In this document: in pieces, positions 62,556 through 64,000 of the stretch
Numbering within the stretch: the stretch's first letter is position 1
How the letters are laid out: the number at the start of each line of letters is the position of its first letter
DNA from: an uncultured Paracoccaceae bacterium
GTDB taxonomy: Bacteria; Pseudomonadota; Alphaproteobacteria; Rhodobacterales; Rhodobacteraceae
NCBI GenBank assembly: GCA_947500005.1
Contig: CANMQJ010000009.1
Coordinates: 141,329 to 205,328, forward strand
Reading direction: 5' to 3'
DNA: 64,000 nt
Translations under genes and position numbers: made by a program
Notes under the pieces: model-generated
The model's database searches: none
Told to the model about the DNA's origin: nothing
Seen by the model: the letters and a program-made list of their open reading frames with translations, nothing else

Positions 62556-62748
62556 GTTGTCAGGTTAAGCAACTCCGTCGCCCATCGCAACGCGCCGGCG
62601 CGGTCAAGGCATTGACGTGACTATACGTCTCGTGTCGTTCGGGAAGGCCACATCGCGGCTTTCTGGAAATAACCGAGTTTGTTATTGTTATCGAACAACT
62701 TCAACGCAACGATCTCCCGTCCGGCTGGCACGGGCAGCGGGGGAGCCC

Positions 62749-63515
62749 ATGAAGCTCATAGAGGACGACGCGCTTTCATCCGCGATACTTGAGACTGTCG
62801 GCTTGCCGCTTCTTGCGCTGGATGTCGATCTTCGGGTGGAAACCGCGAACGATGCGTTCTTGCGGTTGTTTGGCGTGAGGCGCGAAGACACCATTGGGCG
62901 TCTTGTCTATGATCTGGGCAATCGGCAGTGGGACATTCCTGAGTTGCGTCGCCTGCTTGGCGATATCCTTCCAGAGAAATGCACCGTTACGGACTACCGC
63001 GTCGAGCATGAGTTCGAGCGGATCGGCCGGCGCATCATGCGGGTGAGCGCAAGGCGGATCGAGCGCCCGGACGATCCGGACATGATCCTGCTTGCCATCT
63101 GCGACGACACCGAGCGGGAATCGCTCCGGGCCGAGCTGATCGGACGAATCGAGATGAGCGACAAGCTTATCGACAGCGTTCGCGAAGGGCTCCTGATCCT
63201 TGACCCCGACCTGCGGGTCCATTCCGCCAGCGCCTCGTTCTACGACACCTTTCGGGTCGAACCGGCCGAGACGGAGGGCCGCCTCCTCTACGATCTCGGC
63301 AATGGCCAGTGGGACATCCCCGAGCTGCGCCAGCTTCTCGAGGACGTTCTGCCCCGCCAGCGCAGCTGATCTTCACAACGGGGTACTCGGACACCGTCCA
63401 ACCCTCTCCGGAGTTCGAGGACGCGGTGCGTATCGAGAAACCGGTCAGGCGGGAGCTGCTGGTCTCGACGCTTGCGGCCGAGGTGGCAGCAAGCGCAACC
63501 GATTCCTCCGCCTGA
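62749..63515 (+). pseudogene. Remnant of a PAS-containing hybrid sensor kinase (internal deletion/frameshift)
   Basis: The frame from 62749 encodes two PAS domains in tandem, each with the same YDLGNxQWDIPELRxLL segment (about residues 49-66 and 181-198). It stops at 63369 right after VLP. In the +2 frame from about 63351 the sequence continues LIFTTGYSDTV and EKPVRRELL, up to a stop at 63515. This is the beta4-to-alpha5 end of a response-regulator receiver domain with its conserved Lys-Pro. The end of the second PAS domain, the histidine-kinase core and the receiver start are missing. An intact PAS-PAS-HisKA-HATPase-REC protein is the likely ancestor. The N-terminal part may still be translated as a 206-residue PAS protein. 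Confidence 0.75.
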
Positions 63516-63781
63516 CCAAGGCGTGGTTCGCCCTATGCGATGGCCGTCTTGAAAAAGGTCTGCGATGCAGATCCACAAGAGTACCCGGCGCGTTCGTTCG
63601 GGGCAGCGACGACCCGTATTCGACACTTCCCCTGAGTGCCCGGAGCCCCCCATGTGGAAAAATGGGCACCGCCGCCGACGCACGCCTCTGCGTTTCGGTA
63701 ACCTCGAGGGCGGACAACCGCCAGCGAAGGTCTTCCTGAAGAATTTTAGTGAATCGCTCCATTATGCGGAGTGTCAGCCAC
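63516..63781. other. Junction segment between two truncated genes
   Basis: The 266 bases lie between the receiver-domain remnant and the truncated P450. No reading frame in it resembles a known protein; a minus-strand frame (63445-63930) is Arg/Pro/Ser-rich and overlaps both remnants, so it is not convincing. The segment may derive from a mobile element or rearrangement that deleted parts of both neighbours, but no inverted repeats or transposase motif could be recognised. Confidence 0.4.
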
Positions 63782-64000
63782 TCACCGGGGCACCGGTGCG
63801 TCGAGGATGACACCGCAGCCGGCGCGGATCGTTTTCCCCTGCCAGGCGATATCCTTGCGCGCGATGGCGACCGTCGCCGGGAAATAGGTGCGCCGGACCT
63901 CATGAACGAAGGCCCGGGACCATCTGTCACATCCCGCGTGATTATGCGGTCGCTTCTTGAAGAGTTCTGGTTTCTGGCGATGCCAGTCCTTGAGCGCGTC
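63782..64000 (-). pseudogene. Truncated cytochrome P450 (fatty-acid peroxygenase, CYP152-like) fragment
   Basis: The minus-strand frame enters from the window edge and reads WHRQKPELFKK, CDRWSRAFVHEVRRTYFPA and ARKDIAWQGKTIRAG, then VILD, before APVPR and TGA at 63782-63784. FVHEVRR is the K-helix ExxR motif, and the WQGKTIRAG...VILD segment precedes the DLYGTNH region in CYP152 peroxygenases. The meander and the Cys heme-binding loop that should follow are absent, so the C-terminal third is lost. The upstream part lies outside the window. The stop falls at the boundary of the unknown 266-base segment. Confidence 0.7.

Noticed and set aside
63445..63930. 161-codon minus-strand frame over the right-hand decayed region
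   Set aside because: Composition is Arg/Pro/Ser-rich, it overlaps the receiver remnant and the P450 fragment in another frame, and it has no recognisable motif or ribosome site.

Overview
The window is high-GC, gene-dense DNA with mostly short intergenic gaps. It suggests an alphaproteobacterium, most likely a Rhodobacterales (Roseobacter-group or Paracoccaceae) member. This rests on the divergent rsmE/ubiA pair, an NDUFS4-like complex I subunit, several ABC and TRAP solute transporters, a good general-stress (EcfG-type) promoter, and several type I secreted RTX proteins. No species can be named from the sequence alone.

Layout. 1-3.4 kb: the start of rsmE (minus), then ubiA, an OmpA/BON-type envelope protein and a small coiled-coil membrane protein. 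3.5-14.5 kb: a co-directional catabolic block. It holds a MocR-class aminotransferase domain protein, a PLP ammonia-lyase, an M24 peptidase-like hydrolase, an Asp/Glu-racemase-type enzyme, a LysR regulator, both subunits of a hydantoinase/oxoprolinase, a DAO-family flavoenzyme and a uronate-dehydrogenase-like protein. 14.6 kb: tRNA-Arg(TCT), followed by an AbrB-type membrane protein. 15.8-20.8 kb: a LysR gene divergent from dabB-dabA, the DAB inorganic-carbon (CO2/bicarbonate) accumulation system. 21-29.6 kb: mixed small genes (rhodanese, membrane proteins, GNAT, complex I accessory subunit, radical SAM/SPASM protein, methyltransferase, 2OG oxygenase), uvrB, and an AT-rich orphan with an HEPN-like motif.

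29.9-39.9 kb: urtABCDE (urea ABC transporter) followed by a TRAP transporter. Its small permease carries an unusual TM2 plus coiled-coil N-terminal extension. No urease genes follow urtE here. 39.9-48.4 kb, minus strand: a DUF1194/VWA-like secreted protein and three RTX proteins: an M10-type metallopeptidase, a seven-bladed FG-GAP protein and a pure calcium-binding repeat protein. 48.6-55.8 kb, minus strand: a likely seven-gene unit with a PotABCD-like ABC transporter, a crotonase, an acyl-CoA ligase and a TetR regulator. A palindrome sits on its promoter. 56.2-61.9 kb: a 1913-residue modular RTX protein on the plus strand. 62-64 kb: a LysE-type exporter and a decayed zone holding a PAS...REC remnant and a truncated cytochrome P450.

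The genes fall into three themes: uptake and breakdown of nitrogen-containing organics (hydantoinase block, urt, TRAP, Pot-like operon), inorganic carbon supply (DAB), and large calcium-binding secreted proteins. No type I secretion ABC/MFP genes, RuBisCO or urease lie in the window, so the partners of the RTX, DAB and Urt systems must be elsewhere. No single convincingly new multi-gene system was found. The most unusual items are the TM2/coiled-coil/DctQ fusion, the RTX cluster with a shared secretion tail and long-period repeats, the HEPN-like AT-rich orphan, and the compensating hairpin pair around the methyltransferase gene.
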